DNA of 7,188 bases, from contig CADCPL010000215.1 in NCBI GenBank assembly GCA_902803305.1, positions 1-7,188 of the forward strand, read 5' to 3'. The notes beneath the pieces are model-generated. The model made no database searches. It had not been told where the DNA came from and worked only from the letters and a program-made list of their open reading frames with translations. This stretch comes from an uncultured Lachnospiraceae bacterium (GTDB taxonomy: Bacteria; Bacillota; Clostridia; Lachnospirales; Lachnospiraceae). This document shows, piece after piece, positions 5,714 to 7,188 of this stretch; position 1 is the stretch's first letter, and every line of letters starts with the position of its first letter. The translations under genes and the position numbers were made by a program.

Positions 5714-6658
5714 TCAGCTCCAATGTTTATAAAAAAATACTTTGCTGTTCGTACATCTGAGGATCTGTCTTTTTGACAGCTTCCTGTAATTCTTCCCCAG
5801 TTTATACCCCGCAAGCCTGAATGCGCATGTCAGTGAGAAAGGGATAAAATAGAGCGTCTTTCCTTCCTGCCTGAAATACCTGAAAGCCTCTTTGGCATAT
5901 GACTTTCCCTCGGATTCCGATGATACGTCAGCAAACACCTCGGGGTGCATCGCCTGCGATACGGCAAGATCGAAATTCCGGTGAAACTGCTGCATGTTCG
6001 TATAATTATGGGAATGATAGACGGCCGCATCAGCGGCATACGCTATCGAATAACCGTTTTCCACGAGAGTATGCGCAAAGACCATATCCTCGTTGAATAT
6101 CATGTCCTTCGGAAAACCTCCGAGCCGCTCAAATACGTCCCGCCTGTACATCGCGCATGCATTTGAGCAAAAATATGTCTTTATCCCGAGCCTTTCCTTA
6201 TCCTCTGCCGATTTGATGCAGGACTCTTCGGGATAATTATAACTTCTCGAAAATCTCTCCCCGATCGAGGCATCCTCATTGGGAAGCTGTCTGGCATATA
6301 CTGCCGCGATCTTCTCGTCGTCAAATGCCTTCAGCATCTTTTCCATGAGCATGTTGTCCGCAGGGCAGGCATCCATCGTCATAAAAAGCAGGAAGTCGGC
6401 GCTGCTCCCCCGTGCTCCCTCATTTCTGGTGCCGCCGTGATCGAATTCCCGCAGCGAGATGTTCTTCACCTCAAAGTATTTGCCGTAATTATCATATTTT
6501 CTGCCGCGCAGAAGGTTATCAAGATACTTCTGCTCGGTATTGACGAGCACGATACGGCTGGGCATTATCGTCTGAGAGCGAAGAGCCGAGATGATCGCAA
6601 GGAGCTTTTCGTCAGGCTTGTATGTGGGGATGATCACGTCAATAAGCTTAGTAGGCAT
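5714..6658 (-). CDS. Family 2 glycosyltransferase, probably rhamnosyltransferase-like
   Basis: A 314-residue GT-A-fold inverting glycosyltransferase, likely acting on the cytoplasmic face to extend a lipid-linked cell-surface polysaccharide. The N-terminus DVIIPTYKPDEKLL (7-20) is the nucleotide-sugar binding strand and helix. FDHGGTRN (72-79) is characteristic of the rhamnosyltransferase-like branch of GT2. MTMDACPAD (93-101) occupies the DXD position, with Asp96 as the likely metal or nucleotide ligand; the motif is DA rather than a plain DxD. NEDMVF (189-194) gives the catalytic Glu/Asp pair. The C-terminal section (about 255-314) is basic with a short hydrophobic stretch (about 269-284), which may bind membrane. 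The start overlaps the sugar transferase by 11 nt; only a weak AGAGGG lies about 13 nt upstream, so translation may depend on coupling. Donor and acceptor cannot be read from sequence; rhamnose is suggested by the FDHGGTRN motif only. Confidence 0.88.
   Translation of the reverse strand: MPTKLIDVIIPTYKPDEKLLAIISALRSQTIMPSRIVLVNTEQKYLDNLLRGRKYDNYGKYFEVKNISLREFDHGGTRNEGARGSSADFLLFMTMDACPADNMLMEKMLKAFDDEKIAAVYARQLPNEDASIGERFSRSYNYPEESCIKSAEDKERLGIKTYFCSNACAMYRRDVFERLGGFPKDMIFNEDMVFAHTLVENGYSIAYAADAAVYHSHNYTNMQQFHRNFDLAVSQAMHPEVFADVSSESEGKSYAKEAFRYFRQEGKTLYFIPFSLTCAFRLAGYKLGKNYRKLSKRQILRCTNSKVFFYKHWS
5718..5721 (-). promoter_or_regulatory. Ribosome binding site that decides the clpX start
   Basis: GGAG on the minus strand lies in the last sense codons of the glycosyltransferase and 6 nt before the ATG at 5711. 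The alternative TTG start at 5723 would place this site inside the clpX coding region and has no good site of its own (upstream is T/A-rich). The glycosyltransferase TGA (5714-5716) falls between the site and the ATG. Confidence 0.75.
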
Positions 6659-7188
6659 TTTTGTTTATAAACCCTCTGAATATCGTAAGCAGCAGGATCT
6701 TGATATCAAACTCAAGTGTCCAGTTCTCGATATAGTAAAGATCATGCTCAATACGCTGTTCTATCGAAGTGTCGCCGCGAAGACCGTTGATCTGCGCCCA
6801 TCCGGTAAGTCCGGGACGAACCTGATGCTTGATCATGTATCTGGGGATCTCCTCTTTGAACTTCTCGACAAACTGCGGTCTTTCCGGTCTCGGTCCCACA
6901 AGCGACATCTGTCCGACCAGGATGTTGAACAGCTGCGGGAGCTCGTCAAGACTCGTTCTTCGCAGGAATTTGCCTATTCCGGTAACTCTGGGATCGTCTT
7001 TTGTCGTCCATGCCTTTGCCTCTTCCGCCTCGCTCTGTTCGATCATCGTCCTGAACTTGTACATCTGGTTCGGCTTGTTATGAAGTGCCACACGTTCCTG
7101 AGCAAAGATCACGGGACCTTTGCTCGTAGCTTTTATGAGTATAGCCGATATGATCATTATAGGGGATGCGATTATCAGTCCGACAGCC
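6648..7188 (-). CDS. Undecaprenyl-phosphate sugar phosphotransferase (partial, N-terminus outside window)
   Basis: C-terminal 179 residues of a bacterial sugar transferase (WcaJ/CpsE-like polyprenyl-phosphate hexose-1-phosphate transferase), the membrane enzyme that starts exopolysaccharide or capsule repeat-unit assembly. The frame stays open to the window edge, and the ATG at 7157 is internal: the hydrophobic stretch AVGLIIASPIM to ILI before it is part of the membrane-embedded helix preceding the catalytic domain. Visible family motifs are SKGPVIFAQERV, YKFRTM, RRTSLDELPQLFNIL with the catalytic Asp-Glu, SLVGPRPERP, VRPGLTGWAQ and GLRGDTSIEQRIEHD. The last motif and the ending FDIKILLLT fit the glucose/galactose-1-phosphate type. 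The missing part would normally contain four further membrane segments and a CoA-binding-like fold if the protein is full WcaJ type; a short PglC-like form cannot be excluded from this fragment. The stop overlaps the glycosyltransferase start. Confidence 0.93.
   Translation of the reverse strand, partial: AVGLIIASPIMIISAILIKATSKGPVIFAQERVALHNKPNQMYKFRTMIEQSEAEEAKAWTTKDDPRVTGIGKFLRRTSLDELPQLFNILVGQMSLVGPRPERPQFVEKFKEEIPRYMIKHQVRPGLTGWAQINGLRGDTSIEQRIEHDLYYIENWTLEFDIKILLLTIFRGFINKNAY

Noticed and set aside
5724..5740. A T-run followed by TATAAA on the minus strand just before clpX, possibly a terminator or a -10 box.
   Set aside because: It lies inside the glycosyltransferase coding sequence (Phe-Phe-Tyr-Lys codons). 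No convincing stem precedes the T-run and no good -35 stands 17 bases upstream.

Overview
This window is almost fully coding. Six genes lie on the minus strand and read from the right edge to the left. In transcription order they are: a partial bacterial sugar transferase (6648 to the right edge), a family 2 glycosyltransferase (5714-6658), a ClpX-type AAA+ unfoldase (4200-5711), and the three subunits of a multimeric [FeFe]-hydrogenase, hydC (3699-4178), hydB (1819-3702) and hydA (122-1807). The left edge holds two perfect tandem copies of a 58-bp unit (18-133), each made of two short hairpins. I see no rRNA, tRNA, transposase or CRISPR array.

The organism is most likely an anaerobic fermentative Firmicute of class Clostridia, perhaps a Lachnospiraceae-type gut or rumen bacterium. 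The reasons are strong AGGAGG ribosome binding sites, a trimeric [FeFe]-hydrogenase with a HydB that carries extra ferredoxin domains, and the overall protein character. This assignment is inference, with no database search behind it.

The junctions are very tight: an 11-nt overlap (sugar transferase/glycosyltransferase), 2 nt (glycosyltransferase/clpX), 21 nt (clpX/hydC), a 4-nt ATGA overlap (hydC/hydB) and 11 nt (hydB/hydA). No terminator or convincing promoter was found between them. The layout looks like one long transcription unit, or an exopolysaccharide operon whose 3' end joins a protein-quality-control and hydrogen-metabolism segment.

The sugar transferase should load the first sugar phosphate onto the undecaprenyl carrier, and the glycosyltransferase should add a later sugar, probably rhamnose-like. 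HydC, HydB and HydA together should couple NAD(H), and probably ferredoxin, to proton reduction or H2 oxidation. HydC and HydB carry the NADH/FMN module and HydA carries the H-cluster.

Three points deserve most attention. The ClpX is not a standard ClpX: it has a long Pro/Glu/Gln-rich linker, a changed zinc domain and no RKH substrate-recognition loop, yet it keeps the IGF loop for ClpP docking. The 58-bp repeat contains the exceptionally stable GCGAAGC mini-hairpin twice per unit. One copy of that repeat supplies the last codons and the stop of hydA.
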